Of a stretch of 64,000 nt of DNA, positions 26,892 to 36,543 are shown one piece after another. The position numbers were made by a program, and so were the translations under genes. Source of the stretch: Clostridiales bacterium (GTDB lineage Bacteria; Bacillota; Clostridia; Oscillospirales; Acutalibacteraceae). Each line of letters begins with the position of its first letter. The first letter of the stretch is position 1. The notes below the pieces were generated by a model. It ran no database searches. It saw only the letters and a list, made by a program, of their open reading frames with translations, and was not told the origin of the DNA. The stretch spans positions 62,001 to 126,000 of the forward strand of contig JAHZDE010000001.1 of assembly GCA_019422525.1 (NCBI GenBank), in the 5' to 3' direction.

Positions 26892-28319
26892 ATGGATGTA
26901 GTACTTTTGGTTTTGCTGATTGCGGTACTGGCAGTCCAGGTCATTCTGCTGTGGATAGCCATGACACGGAAATCCACCGGTAGCGCGGGAAATCAGGATG
27001 CTTTGCGGCAGGAACTTTTGCGGATGCAGGAGCAGCTTTCCGCTGGGACAAGAGACTCTGCCGGAAAGCTTCGTCAGGCGATAGATGATAGTCAAAGCCG
27101 TCTTCGTTCGGAACTTACCGGAACAGTACAGAGCTCTTTGCAAAGTATGGGAGCTTTGCTGAACGATGGACAAAGAGCCATTGGGGAACAGCAAAGCCGG
27201 AAAATGGAAGAATCCGGCCGTCACACAGTCACCCAGCTTTCCAGTATGCGGGAGGAAATTTCTGCTCAGCTCACCCGGATGAATACGGAAAACGAAGCTC
27301 GGATGCAGCGGTTTTCTGATGAGAGCGGAAAAAAGCTGGAAGCTATTCGGCAAACTGTGGAGCAGAAACTCACATCTCTACAAACGGAAAACAGCAAAAA
27401 GCTGGACGAAATGCGGCAGGTAGTGGATGAAAAACTGCAAAAGACGCTGGAAGAGCGCATGACCCAATCCTTCAAGCTGGTAAGCGAGCGGCTGGAAGCT
27501 GTGTATAAGGGCCTTGGCGAAATGCAGACCTTGGCTTCTGGTGTCGGTGATTTGAAAAAAGTGTTGTCTAATGTGAAAACAAGGGGCATTTTGGGAGAAA
27601 TCCAGTTAGGGGCTATTCTGGAAGAGATTCTGGCCCCGGAGCAATATGTCACCAATTATGTCACGAAAAAAGGCAGTCAGAATCCGGTAGAATATGCAGT
27701 TAAGCTGCCTACAGAAGATGGAACCGGCGTTTATTTGCCTATTGACTCCAAATTTCCGGGAGATGCCTATCAAGATTTGCTGGATGCCTATGATTCCGGT
27801 GATAAGGCAAAAGTGGATGCGGCAGCCCGTACTTTGCACAGCCGGATTTTGAGTTTTGCCAAGGATATCAGCGACAAATATATTGATCCGCCCCATACGA
27901 CCGATTTTGCCGTTATGTTCCTGCCTTTTGAAGGGCTGTATGCAGAAGCGGTAAACCGTGGAATGGTGGAGGAGCTGCAGAATAAATATAAAATCAATTT
28001 GGCCGGCCCCAGCACCATGGCGGCACTGCTTAACAGCTTACAAATGGGCTTCCGGACCTTTGCCATTCAAAAACGCACTGGGGAAGTCTGGAAAACACTG
28101 GGTGCGGTTAAGACCGAATTTGATAAGTTTGGAAATGTATTGGAAATGACGCAAAAGCGGTTGGAACAGGCCAACAGCGAACTGGATAAACTGGTGGGCG
28201 TGCGTACCCGCCAGATTCAGCGGAAGCTGCGTAATGTGGCGCGCATAGATGCTTCGGAAAGTGAGCAGATGTTTGCACTGGAAGATGGGGACGCTGCTTC
28301 AGAAACCGAGGAGTCCTGA
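26892..28319 (+). CDS. rmuC: RmuC-family DNA recombination protein
   Basis: 475 aa. An N-terminal membrane anchor (about 3-25) precedes a long coiled coil (about 35-190, rich in Glu/Gln/Arg) and the RmuC nuclease-like core (about 205-430: LSNVKTRGILGEIQLGAIL, YLPIDSKFPGDAY, FLPFEGLYAEAV). RmuC limits inversions at short repeats in E. coli; the biochemical role is poorly known. A modest GGGAAGG site precedes the ATG. Monocistronic, ending at a strong hairpin. Confidence 0.92.
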   Translation: MDVVLLVLLIAVLAVQVILLWIAMTRKSTGSAGNQDALRQELLRMQEQLSAGTRDSAGKLRQAIDDSQSRLRSELTGTVQSSLQSMGALLNDGQRAIGEQQSRKMEESGRHTVTQLSSMREEISAQLTRMNTENEARMQRFSDESGKKLEAIRQTVEQKLTSLQTENSKKLDEMRQVVDEKLQKTLEERMTQSFKLVSERLEAVYKGLGEMQTLASGVGDLKKVLSNVKTRGILGEIQLGAILEEILAPEQYVTNYVTKKGSQNPVEYAVKLPTEDGTGVYLPIDSKFPGDAYQDLLDAYDSGDKAKVDAAARTLHSRILSFAKDISDKYIDPPHTTDFAVMFLPFEGLYAEAVNRGMVEELQNKYKINLAGPSTMAALLNSLQMGFRTFAIQKRTGEVWKTLGAVKTEFDKFGNVLEMTQKRLEQANSELDKLVGVRTRQIQRKLRNVARIDASESEQMFALEDGDAASETEES

Positions 28320-28333
28320 ATAGAAGGATCATA

Positions 28334-28397
28334 AATCGGTATTCCATCAGAAGAGAATGACTTTGGATTCTCCCAATGGAATACCGATATTTTTTAT
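28334..28397 (+). terminator. Intrinsic terminator after rmuC
   Basis: Long stem AATCGGTATTCCAT / ATGGAATACCGATATT with an inner AGAGAAT/ATTCTC helix, then TTTTTT. The rest of the 237-base gap to the next gene is an AT-rich promoter region. Confidence 0.8.
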
Positions 28398-28489
28398 GAG
28401 CATTATATTTTAATTTTTCAAATGGAAGTCTGCTGCAAATTTGGAAGGGAAAACTCATTTTTTTAGCAGCAAATTTAAAAGATTTCCTC

Positions 28490-28518
28490 TTGTGCTTTTT
28501 GAAATCCGTCTCTATAAT
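28490..28518 (+). promoter_or_regulatory. Promoter of the GH20 gene
   Basis: TTGTGC (28490-28495), 17 bases, perfect TATAAT (28513-28518), 39 bases before the ATG. Confidence 0.65.
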
Positions 28519-28556
28519 GGTAGATACCATATCCTGATAGCAAGGAGGATTTTGTT

Positions 28557-30440
28557 ATGTTGAATTTTCATTTTCAGGGAGTTCCAGACGTGTACCGGCC
28601 TGGTCTGGAAGCTGTAATTCCGGAGCTGCAGATTGCTTTGTCGGAAGATGGTGTTTTGGTACAGGTACAAGAGGGAAAGGGAATTTCTCTTGTACGAGAT
28701 GGGGAGAAATTTGTACTGACCTGCGGAAGTAAAACAGACTTTTTCCGGGGGTTGGCTCTTTTGTGCCGCTATGCCGAAGAAGAAAAGGTGTCCGTCAGTG
28801 AAACGGCTCGGTTTGAAAAATGCGGTTTGATGCCTGACTGTTCCCGTAATGCCGTACTTACGGTAGATTCGGTGAAATGTATGCTGCGGCATATGGCACT
28901 TTGCGGTTTGAACCTGATGATGCTCTATACCGAAGATACCTATACTGTACCGGAGCGGCCCTATTTTGGCTATCTTCGGGGCCGGTATACCTTTGAAGAA
29001 ATGAAGGAAATGGATGACTACGCAGATATGCTGGGAATTGAGATGATTCCCTGTATCCAGACGCTGGCTCACTTGGAGCGGGCGCTGCAGTGGCCTGCCA
29101 TGGATGGCTATCGGGATACTAACGATGTGTTGCTTACCGGAGAACACGAGCCAAAGACTTATGAATTTATTCGGGAATGTATTCGGGCAGCTTGTGCTCC
29201 CTTCCGCTCCCGCCGCGTCCACATTGGTATGGACGAAGCTTATTGGATGGGCCGTGGCGTGTATCTGAATAAATATGGCTATGTACCGAAGGTTGAGCTT
29301 ATGCGTACCCATCTGAAGCTGGTGAAGAAGATTCTGGACGAGGAAGGCTTGGAAGCCATGATGTGGAGCGATATGCACTTTACCGCAGCCCGGGACGAAG
29401 GCGTATATCACCCCGAAGCCATTCTCACGCCGGAAATCTTGTCTGCTGCACCGGAAGACATTGGACTGGTCTACTGGGATTATTACCATGAGGACAACGC
29501 TTCCTATGCCAATATTTTGAAAAAGCATGCTCAATTTAAAGCAAAGACCATTTTCGCTGGCGGAATCTGGACTTGGTGCGGACCGGCTGCCGATTACCGT
29601 AAGACTTTGGCCGCAACCATTCCTGCGCTGGAAGAATGCATCAAGGCTGGTGTTTCCGAAGTGTTTGCCACAGCTTGGCTGGATGACGGTGCAGAATGTA
29701 ACTTGATGACGATTCTTTATGGGCTTTCTATTTTCGGTGAGTTTAACTATACCGGACACTGGGATGCGGCGGAAACCGAACGTCGATTCCAGGCGGCAAC
29801 CGGGCTGGATGCACAGGCGTTCTTGTCTATGTCCGCCCTCAACGAATTGCCCGGCTTGACGCTGCAGCCTGCCAGCACCGCCAATCCTTGCCGTGTGCTG
29901 CTGTATGAGGACCCGCTGCTGCCGCTGTTTGCCGCTGACCTGCCCCGGAATGAGGAATATATTCCCTATTATGAGGAACTGGCTGCCCGGTTTGCGAAGT
30001 TTGCCGAAAACAATGAAGAAATTCGTTTGCAGCTGACGGCATATTCTTTGATGGCAAAAGCTCTTGCTGCCAAGTGCCGTTGGCGCATGAAGGCTGCTCA
30101 GGTGGTACGAACTAATGACCGTGCTGCTGCTTTGACCCTGCTGCCGCTGGCAGAGGAAAATATCCAGGCGCTGAAAGACCTGCGTCACGCTTGGTATGAT
30201 CAATGGATGGCTGTCAACAAGCCCTTTGGCTATGAAGTGCTGGATATTCGTCTGGGTGGAACCATCGCCCGGTTTGAGACTGCCCGTGACCGGATGGAAG
30301 CGTTCGGAAAGGGAGAACTGGAAGACATTCCCGAACTGCGGGAAGAAAAGCTTCTGTTCCATACCGATGCAAACGGCGACTATGTGTGCCGTAATCTGTG
30401 GGCGCATCTGGTAACTCCCAGCCGTATGGGGCAAGAATAA
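28557..30440 (+). CDS. GH20 beta-N-acetylhexosaminidase-like glycosidase
   Basis: 627-aa predicted exo-hexosaminidase. The substrate-assisted Asp-Glu pair is D226-E227 in HIGMDEAYWMGRG; MLYTEDTYTVPERPYFGYLRGRYT and IPCIQTLAHLERALQW match GH20 barrels of the compact streptococcal GH20C kind. No signal peptide, so it probably works in the cytoplasm on imported GlcNAc/GalNAc oligosaccharides. CAAGGAGG precedes the ATG. Followed by its own terminator, then by a PHP protein, sulfatase and GH2 on the same strand, suggesting host-glycan use. Confidence 0.88.
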   Translation: MLNFHFQGVPDVYRPGLEAVIPELQIALSEDGVLVQVQEGKGISLVRDGEKFVLTCGSKTDFFRGLALLCRYAEEEKVSVSETARFEKCGLMPDCSRNAVLTVDSVKCMLRHMALCGLNLMMLYTEDTYTVPERPYFGYLRGRYTFEEMKEMDDYADMLGIEMIPCIQTLAHLERALQWPAMDGYRDTNDVLLTGEHEPKTYEFIRECIRAACAPFRSRRVHIGMDEAYWMGRGVYLNKYGYVPKVELMRTHLKLVKKILDEEGLEAMMWSDMHFTAARDEGVYHPEAILTPEILSAAPEDIGLVYWDYYHEDNASYANILKKHAQFKAKTIFAGGIWTWCGPAADYRKTLAATIPALEECIKAGVSEVFATAWLDDGAECNLMTILYGLSIFGEFNYTGHWDAAETERRFQAATGLDAQAFLSMSALNELPGLTLQPASTANPCRVLLYEDPLLPLFAADLPRNEEYIPYYEELAARFAKFAENNEEIRLQLTAYSLMAKALAAKCRWRMKAAQVVRTNDRAAALTLLPLAEENIQALKDLRHAWYDQWMAVNKPFGYEVLDIRLGGTIARFETARDRMEAFGKGELEDIPELREEKLLFHTDANGDYVCRNLWAHLVTPSRMGQE

Positions 30441-30456
30441 AATATAGCTGAATTAG

Positions 30457-30499
30457 AAAATCCCTGTCTCATTTTATATGTTGGAGACAGGGATTTTTT
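30457..30499 (+). terminator. Intrinsic terminator after the GH20 gene
   Basis: AAAATCCCTGTCTC / GAGACAGGGATTTTTT, perfect 14-bp stem with T-run. Confidence 0.9.
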
Positions 30500-30624
30500 G
30501 CAAACAGGCGTTTATTTTCGATAAATGGAATTGCGAAACCAAGCAGGATTCCATACTCTTGTGTGAGATTGTGAGAAAATACTGAATGTTTAGCTAAGTA
30601 GTTTGTGTATTTTGTGATTTTACA

Positions 30625-30653
30625 TTGATTTTCTCTGATAGCATAGGTATAAT
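30625..30653 (+). promoter_or_regulatory. Promoter of the PHP-sulfatase-GH2 genes
   Basis: TTGATT (30625-30630), 17 bases, perfect TATAAT (30648-30653). The ~170-base leader to 30821 carries an AGGAGG at about 30667 with no start codon at fitting distance, and an imperfect GGGAGGGG/CTCCCC hairpin near 30760-30779. I could not assign either. Confidence 0.6.
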
Positions 30654-30821
30654 AAAGCCAAATTAGAGGAGGAAAAATAGTATACAGCCAGAAGAACGGT
30701 GCGGAAAAAAATGGGATTATTGCGCCGGATTTGACTGCCTGAGTATCAAGCGGGAGGGGTGAAGATTCTCACTCCCCTTATGGAAAACAACGAAACAGCA
30801 AATTGAAGGAGACGACTTTCT

Positions 30822-31790
30822 ATGAAACGCAAAATTCTTTTGAATCCGGAAGGCAATTGGTATAAGGCTAACTTGCACTGCCATTGTACCGTTTCTGACG
30901 GTGCGTGGACAGCGGAAAAAAATAAGGAAGAGTATCAAAAACAGGGATATTCTGTGATTGCCTTTACTGACCACATGGACTATCAGCGGCATACAGAACT
31001 GGATGATGAAACCTTCCTCACAATCGGTGCTTTTGAGGCCAATATCGACGCACCGGCAGACCGGTTTCCCGACTGGAATACCCGTCCGGTTTATCATTTG
31101 AATTTTTATGATACCTGTCCCGAAGGAAGAGACTGCAAGGCAGTTCCCATGCCCGAACAGGTTTATACCATTGAAAACGTAAATCAATATATTAAAGCCC
31201 GCAAGCAGGAAGGATTCCTATGCTGCTATAACCATCCATGGTGGAGTGTGCAGACCTATGAGGATTATATCCCTCTGAAAAACCTGGACTTTTTTGAAAT
31301 CTATAACCACAGCTCTGAACTGGACGACCTTTATGGTTATGCCCCCCAATCTTATGACGAGTTGCTGCGTACCGGCCATCGGGTTCATTGCCTGGCTACG
31401 GATGACAACCACGACCGATTTCCTCTGAGCAGTCCCCGAAACGACTCGTTCGGCGGCTTTACCATGATTCAGGCGGAAAGTTTAACCTATCCGGCTATCA
31501 TGGACGCTCTTAAAAAGGGAAATACCTATGCTTCCATGGGACCAAAAATTTATGGTTTGTATTTGGAAGAAAATCATATCATTATCGAGTGCAGTCCTGT
31601 GGAAAAGATTTATTTGATTACACAGGGCAGAGACGGTCAGTGCAAAGCTGTGCATTCGGGAGAAATTTTGACGGGTGCATCTTTTGAGCTTACGGGAAAC
31701 GAGGGCTATGTGCGAATCCAAATTCGGGATGGGCAGGGGTTGTCTGCTAACACAAATGCCTATTGGGTAAAAGAACTTTTGGCACAATAA
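30822..31790 (+). CDS. PHP-domain metal-dependent phosphoesterase-like protein
   Basis: 322 aa. N-terminal PHP motifs are NLHCHCTVSDGAWT (HxH), IAFTDHMD, and later YNHPWWS and ATDDNHDR, the usual metal-binding set. A small beta-rich C-terminal region follows. PHP proteins include phosphatases and polymerase-linked nucleases; this stand-alone form often lies in carbohydrate clusters. GAAGGAGACG precedes the ATG. Followed 51 bp later by a sulfatase. The substrate is unknown; a phosphorylated or otherwise modified sugar would fit the context (inference). Confidence 0.82.
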   Translation: MKRKILLNPEGNWYKANLHCHCTVSDGAWTAEKNKEEYQKQGYSVIAFTDHMDYQRHTELDDETFLTIGAFEANIDAPADRFPDWNTRPVYHLNFYDTCPEGRDCKAVPMPEQVYTIENVNQYIKARKQEGFLCCYNHPWWSVQTYEDYIPLKNLDFFEIYNHSSELDDLYGYAPQSYDELLRTGHRVHCLATDDNHDRFPLSSPRNDSFGGFTMIQAESLTYPAIMDALKKGNTYASMGPKIYGLYLEENHIIIECSPVEKIYLITQGRDGQCKAVHSGEILTGASFELTGNEGYVRIQIRDGQGLSANTNAYWVKELLAQ

Positions 31791-31841
31791 GGCTTTATAA
31801 AAGAGAAGCTGTGCCTTTTTATAATAAGGAGGAGTTTTTTC

Positions 31842-33272
31842 ATGCCGCAGGATAATATTCTGCTGATTACAACCGACCAGCAGCGTTTTGATACTATTAA
31901 CGCACTGGGAAATCAAAGTATTTTTACTCCGCATCTGAACTATTTGGTGTCATCCGGCATTTCCTTTACACGGTGCTATGCGGACTGTCCTATTTGTGTT
32001 CCCAGCCGTACCACCATCATGACCGGCCGCCGGGGATTTGAAAGCGGTGTAGTATCTAATGCCACCCACGAAGCAGTTATGACTGCTGACACAAAGGCCA
32101 GGACAACCCTTCCAGCGATGCTGACCGATGCAGGCTATCAGACCAAGGCCATGGGAAAAATGCATTTTGAACCGGCACGGGCTCACTATGGATTTGAGGA
32201 AATGACATTGCCGCTAGATTATATGCGCCAATATGATGGCAGACCCTATGGTGCGCGGCCAAAGGTACACGGAGCCGGGGAATGCGAGATTGAGCCGGCA
32301 ATTTCCACGGTGGATGTGAAAGACAGCATTACCCAGTGGATTACCGATGGCGCAATTGATTTTATCGAAACCCGCGACCCTCATCGTCCTTTCTTTATGT
32401 GGACCAGCTATACCAAGCCTCATCCACCGTTTGACCCTTGCCGAGATTTCTGGCAATTATACGACAAAATTACTATGCCGGAAGCAGTACATGGTGATTG
32501 GAGCCAGACCCTGGAAGGAATGCCTCAAGGTATGATGGAAGGGTGCTATGAAAATACCAATATGCATTTCTTTGGGCCGGAACAGATTGCTGCAACCCGC
32601 CGAGCCTATTATGCCATGATTTCTCAAGTGGACTATTCTTTGGGACGACTGTTTGGCTGTCTGCGTGAAAACGACCTGTTTAAGAACACTTGGATTATTT
32701 TTACGGCCGACCACGGTGAAATGTTGGGAGACCACTTTATGAGTCAGAAGAACATATTTTTTGAAGGATCTGCTCATGTGCCGCTGATTATCGTGCCGCC
32801 GCAGGGCCGCTTTCAAGACACCAATCGCCGAGTAGATGTGACCGCGGAAATTGCGGACATTTATCCTACCATTTTGGCGATGGCAGGTATCCAGGCACCG
32901 GACTTTGCGCAGGGAAGAAATCTGTTGGAGGAGACCGGCGAACGGGTATTTTTCGGAAACAGTCTGAATCGGAATTTCTGTGTGATGGAGGACAAATGGA
33001 AGTTGGTCTATTGTACAGCCGGTGACCATCGGCTGTTGTTTGATTTGAATACCGACCCCATGGAGCAGCATAACCGCTATCATGACCCGGAGTGTGTGGA
33101 GAAGAAAGAGCGGCTGTGGAATCTGCTGATAAAGCATACGGCTCAATATACGCCTGAGGTCTTACAGAATGGGGAATTCGTGACCACACCGGCGCCAGAA
33201 AATTTCCAGTCAATTAAGAATCACTGGTTTGGTTTCCACTATCACGACTATTCAGTGGATACCTTTCACTAA
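31842..33272 (+). CDS. Sulfatase (Cys-type formylglycine sulfatase family)
   Basis: 476-aa alkaline-phosphatase-superfamily sulfatase. The formylglycine site is C52-V-P-S-R56 in ICVPSRTTIMTGR. Metal ligands include LITTDQQR at the N terminus and TADHGEMLGDH near residue 290; AKTMGKMHF-like TKAMGKMHF is also conserved. No signal peptide, so likely cytoplasmic. It needs an anaerobic sulfatase-maturing radical SAM enzyme, which is not in this window. Lies between the PHP protein and a GH2 enzyme; a role in desulfating mucin or glycosaminoglycan sugars is plausible. AAGGAGG precedes the ATG. Confidence 0.9.
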   Translation: MPQDNILLITTDQQRFDTINALGNQSIFTPHLNYLVSSGISFTRCYADCPICVPSRTTIMTGRRGFESGVVSNATHEAVMTADTKARTTLPAMLTDAGYQTKAMGKMHFEPARAHYGFEEMTLPLDYMRQYDGRPYGARPKVHGAGECEIEPAISTVDVKDSITQWITDGAIDFIETRDPHRPFFMWTSYTKPHPPFDPCRDFWQLYDKITMPEAVHGDWSQTLEGMPQGMMEGCYENTNMHFFGPEQIAATRRAYYAMISQVDYSLGRLFGCLRENDLFKNTWIIFTADHGEMLGDHFMSQKNIFFEGSAHVPLIIVPPQGRFQDTNRRVDVTAEIADIYPTILAMAGIQAPDFAQGRNLLEETGERVFFGNSLNRNFCVMEDKWKLVYCTAGDHRLLFDLNTDPMEQHNRYHDPECVEKKERLWNLLIKHTAQYTPEVLQNGEFVTTPAPENFQSIKNHWFGFHYHDYSVDTFH

Positions 33273-33320
33273 TTATTTAACAGCAGCGTTATCATCCCTC
33301 ATGGATAGGAGGAAATCTAT

Positions 33321-35048
33321 ATGGAAAAAAGTGTATCAGTGTTGAATCGAGAAAAATATCCCCGGCCGGATTTTATTCGGGAAGATTGGCAGTCTCTCGA
33401 TGGAATATGGGAGTTTTCCTTTGAAAAGCCGGTGTTTGATAGAAAGATTGTAGTCCCATTTTGTTATCAGTCCCAAAGGAGCGGGATTTATGACACAACC
33501 GATTATGATACAGTGTGGTATCGCAGAAGCTTTACAGCGGACGGGGGAAAATTAAAATTACGGAGACTGCTGTTGCATTTTGGTGCTGTAGACGAGGAAG
33601 CACAGGTGTGGGTCAACGGGCAAAAGGCAGGAACCCATCAGGGAGGATATATTCCATTTACCCTTGATGTTACAGATTTGGTTCATGATGGGGAAAATAC
33701 CCTAATGGTACAAGCAACAGACCGGAAAAATGCAGACAAGCCCAGAGGAAAGCAAACCTGGACAGGAAGCCCCTTTGCCTGCTGGTATACCCCTGTAACT
33801 GGTATTTGGCAAAGTGTGTGGACAGAATATGCCGGAACCAATCCCGTGTGCCGGGTAAAGATTACCCCCAATGTTCCGGGTCGTACTGCCCGGTGTGAAT
33901 GTTTTCTTGATTTTCCCAAAAAAACCCGGGTAACGGTGCGGATGGAACAAAAGAAAGACGAAATTTTTCTGGGGCAACAGGAAATCCTGTGCCGGGATGG
34001 GTATGGAAGAACAGACTTTTCTTTCCCGTGCCTGGGAACCATGGGGCAGAAGCTGCTGTGGTCGCCTGAGTTTCCGAATCTGATTGATGTGACAGTGGAA
34101 GCTGAGGGCGGAGACAGAGTGTTTTGCTATTTTGGTATGCGGGAAATCCGGGCAGAGAGAGGAAGATTCCTGTTAAATGGCGCAGACTTGTTTCAGCGTT
34201 TGGTACTTGACCAGGGATATTGGCCGGATACGCTGCTGACACCACCTGATGGAGAAGCATTAAAGCGGGATATTGAACTCACAAAAGCCATGGGATTTAA
34301 TGGAGTGAGAAAGCATCAGAAAATAGAAGATCCCCGGTATTATTATTGGGCTGACAAATTGGGATTGCTGGTGTGGGGAGAGCTTCCCAGCGCTTATGAA
34401 TTTAGAGACACCGCGATGAAAAATTCTGCTTGCGAATTGGCAGGGTTTGTAGAGAGGGATTATAACCATCCTTGTATTATTACCTGGGTTCCGATAAACG
34501 AAAGCTGGGGTGTGGAAAATATCGTTGTGGGGGAACAGGAACAGGCCTATTGCCGCGCTTTGCTGTGGATGCTGAAAGCATTGGATGGAACCCGTCTGGT
34601 CAGCGCCAACGACGGCTGGGAGCAAATTTCCGAAACAGATATTTGTGCAGTACATGATTACGCTTTGTTTGGAAGCACACAGGATAAATATGACGATATG
34701 GAGAGAGCAATGGCAGGGGCAGTACAGGGCCGTATGCTGTTTGCAAAAGGAAACCGTTGGCAGGGACAGCCAGTAGTGATGACAGAGTATGGTGGAATTG
34801 CTTTTGCCGATGACAGTGAGGACAACTGGGGATACTTTGACAAGGTGAAAGGGCAGAAAGAATTTTTGAATCGTCTGGAACCGATTAACCGTTTTTTAAT
34901 CCGCAGTGAGAAGTTTGCCGGATTCTGCTATACACAGCTCACAGACGTCATGCAGGAAACCAACGGCCTTTTAACGCCGGACCGTAAGCCAAAGGTTCCG
35001 CTGGAGAAACTTAAAAATACATTTGGTTTGCCGGTATATGGAGAGTAA
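33321..35048 (+). CDS. GH2 family glycosidase (beta-glucuronidase/beta-galactosidase-like)
   Basis: 575 aa. Jelly-roll sugar-binding domain (about 20-165), Ig-like middle domain and TIM barrel. Acid/base Glu394 is in VPINESWG, nucleophile Glu489 in MTEYGGIAF. RKHQKIEDPRYYYWADKLGLLVWGE (read in parts) is typical of GH2 proteins of the beta-glucuronidase-like group. No secretion signal. ATAGGAGG precedes the ATG; no terminator separates it from the sulfatase 48 bp upstream, so they are probably co-transcribed. Substrate choice (GlcA, Gal or another sugar) cannot be read reliably. Confidence 0.9.
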   Translation: MEKSVSVLNREKYPRPDFIREDWQSLDGIWEFSFEKPVFDRKIVVPFCYQSQRSGIYDTTDYDTVWYRRSFTADGGKLKLRRLLLHFGAVDEEAQVWVNGQKAGTHQGGYIPFTLDVTDLVHDGENTLMVQATDRKNADKPRGKQTWTGSPFACWYTPVTGIWQSVWTEYAGTNPVCRVKITPNVPGRTARCECFLDFPKKTRVTVRMEQKKDEIFLGQQEILCRDGYGRTDFSFPCLGTMGQKLLWSPEFPNLIDVTVEAEGGDRVFCYFGMREIRAERGRFLLNGADLFQRLVLDQGYWPDTLLTPPDGEALKRDIELTKAMGFNGVRKHQKIEDPRYYYWADKLGLLVWGELPSAYEFRDTAMKNSACELAGFVERDYNHPCIITWVPINESWGVENIVVGEQEQAYCRALLWMLKALDGTRLVSANDGWEQISETDICAVHDYALFGSTQDKYDDMERAMAGAVQGRMLFAKGNRWQGQPVVMTEYGGIAFADDSEDNWGYFDKVKGQKEFLNRLEPINRFLIRSEKFAGFCYTQLTDVMQETNGLLTPDRKPKVPLEKLKNTFGLPVYGE

Positions 35049-35065
35049 CCAGTAAAATGTAAAAA

Positions 35066-35104
35066 ATAAAGAGGATGCAGTTTTTCTGCATCCTCTTTGT
35101 ATTT
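35066..35104. terminator. Terminator between GH2 and the radical SAM gene
   Basis: Perfect hairpin AAAGAGGATGCAG / CTGCATCCTCTTT with A/T flanks on both sides; serves the convergent genes. Confidence 0.88.
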
Positions 35105-35112
35105 TATCAGTA

Positions 35113-35715
35113 TCAATTGGGAATGTACTGGCGGACACGGAAAATAGCGCCCAATCCTTCGCAAATGCGGCGGCACTCATCAATGTCTGCCTGAGGCATG
35201 GTATCTACAACCGTCATGTAAACTTTTGGCACGTACAGTCCGGCTTCTCCTGTAAATCGCAAAATGGCAGGAAATGCTTCCAGACCAAAGTCAGAATGGC
35301 AAAGTGCATCGTACTTTTCAGCATTACAGGCGTTCAGACTGATGGAAACGACATCCAGCCGTCCGTCCAAATCCGGGGCAGTATGACGGCCGTTAATCAG
35401 GTCAGATAGACCATTGGTATTCAAACGGATATCAATGGGACTGAATTTTTTCACTTCGTCACACAGCCAGAGAATATCATCCAGCCGGCACGTAGGCTCG
35501 CCGTATCCACAGAAAACCAGCTGCCGGTATTGACTCAAATCACGCTTTTTAATGTCCTCCAGAATTTCTTCTTTGGAAGGTTCTCTTTCCAGCCATAAAT
35601 CATCGGCATAGATGCTTCCGGCACTGTGAGTACGCAGGCAGAATTCGCACCGATTGGGACAGCGATTCGTCAGGTTTACATACAAATTGGAATGATATTC
35701 ATAAGTAATGGTCAT
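35113..35715 (-). CDS. TatD-associated radical SAM protein
   Basis: 200 aa. The radical SAM cluster motif is CPNRCEFC in NLTNRCPNRCEFCLR; GYGEPTCR is the GGE-like SAM site. A short radical SAM core with no extra Fe-S domain. The frame is open 21 codons further up, but ATG 35715 has GGAGGGAAG before it. It follows tatD by 17 bp, matching the known pairing of this small radical SAM family with TatD nucleases. The reaction is not known. Confidence 0.83.
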   Translation of the reverse strand: MTITYEYHSNLYVNLTNRCPNRCEFCLRTHSAGSIYADDLWLEREPSKEEILEDIKKRDLSQYRQLVFCGYGEPTCRLDDILWLCDEVKKFSPIDIRLNTNGLSDLINGRHTAPDLDGRLDVVSISLNACNAEKYDALCHSDFGLEAFPAILRFTGEAGLYVPKVYMTVVDTMPQADIDECRRICEGLGAIFRVRQYIPN

Positions 35716-35732
35716 ATTCTTCCCTCCACATA

Positions 35733-36506
35733 TCAAAGTGAAATTCCAAAAAGTGTACAGGCATTTTCTTTTCCCCAAGCCAGTACATCAGCGGCAGAAA
35801 CTCCCCGGATTTCCCCAATCTTTGCCGCAGAATAGGGAATCATGGTGGAGTCACACCGCTTTCCCCGATAAGGAACCGGAGACATATAGGGAGCATCGGT
35901 TTCATTCAAAAGGCGGTCAGATGGAACCATGGCAGCCACTTCCAACGGATGACGGGCGTTTTTAAAAGTAACCACACCACCAAGGCCGATATACATTCCC
36001 AGTGATACCACTTCTTTTGCCATTTCCACGCTGCCGGAAAAACAGTGCATCACACCCTTGGGCCGGTATTTCCGAAGAAGTTCCATCACATCCCCATGAG
36101 CTTCCCGGTCATGGACAATCACCGGAAGATCGAGTTTTTTGGCCAGTTTCAGCTGCTCTTCGAATACCTGTTTCTGAATATCCCGGGGACATTCATCCTC
36201 ATAATGATAGTCGAGTCCAATTTCTCCTATGGCAACTATTTTCGGATGTTTCAACATGGCTTCCAGCTGTTCCACCCAGTTCTCTGGACGAACCCGTGCA
36301 TCTTCCGGATGAATTCCGGCGGCGGCATAACAATACTCATACTGTTCTGCCAATTGGATGCACTCCACACTGTCTTCCAATGTAGTTCCAGCGTTAATCA
36401 CTGCGCAGACACCTTTTTGGGGCAGCTGTGCCATCAATTCCTCCCGGTCTTTTTCAAAAGCCCGGCTATTATAATGTGCGTGGGTGTCAAAAATCAGGGC
36501 GTCCAA
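35733..36506 (-). CDS. tatD: TatD-family metal-dependent DNase
   Basis: 257-aa TIM-barrel hydrolase. Metal ligands: FDTHAHYN, Glu in IGEIGLDYHYE, VIVHDREAHGD, MHCFSGS and LNETDAPYMSP. Family members are 3'-5' exonucleases or quality-control D-aminoacyl/deoxyribonuclease-like enzymes. AAGGAGGAC lies upstream of the ATG. Placed between the nucleotidyltransferase and the radical SAM gene in a minus-strand run that begins with metG; metG-tatD proximity is common in Firmicutes. Confidence 0.94.
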   Translation of the reverse strand: MDALIFDTHAHYNSRAFEKDREELMAQLPQKGVCAVINAGTTLEDSVECIQLAEQYEYCYAAAGIHPEDARVRPENWVEQLEAMLKHPKIVAIGEIGLDYHYEDECPRDIQKQVFEEQLKLAKKLDLPVIVHDREAHGDVMELLRKYRPKGVMHCFSGSVEMAKEVVSLGMYIGLGGVVTFKNARHPLEVAAMVPSDRLLNETDAPYMSPVPYRGKRCDSTMIPYSAAKIGEIRGVSAADVLAWGKENACTLFGISL

Positions 36507-36543
36507 AAGAAGTCCTCCTTATATAAAAAATCAGGCCGTACCC

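Noticed and set aside
28512..30434. 640-codon open frame on the minus strand
   Set aside because: Antisense shadow of the GH20 gene; the plus-strand frame has the catalytic motifs, promoter and ribosome site.
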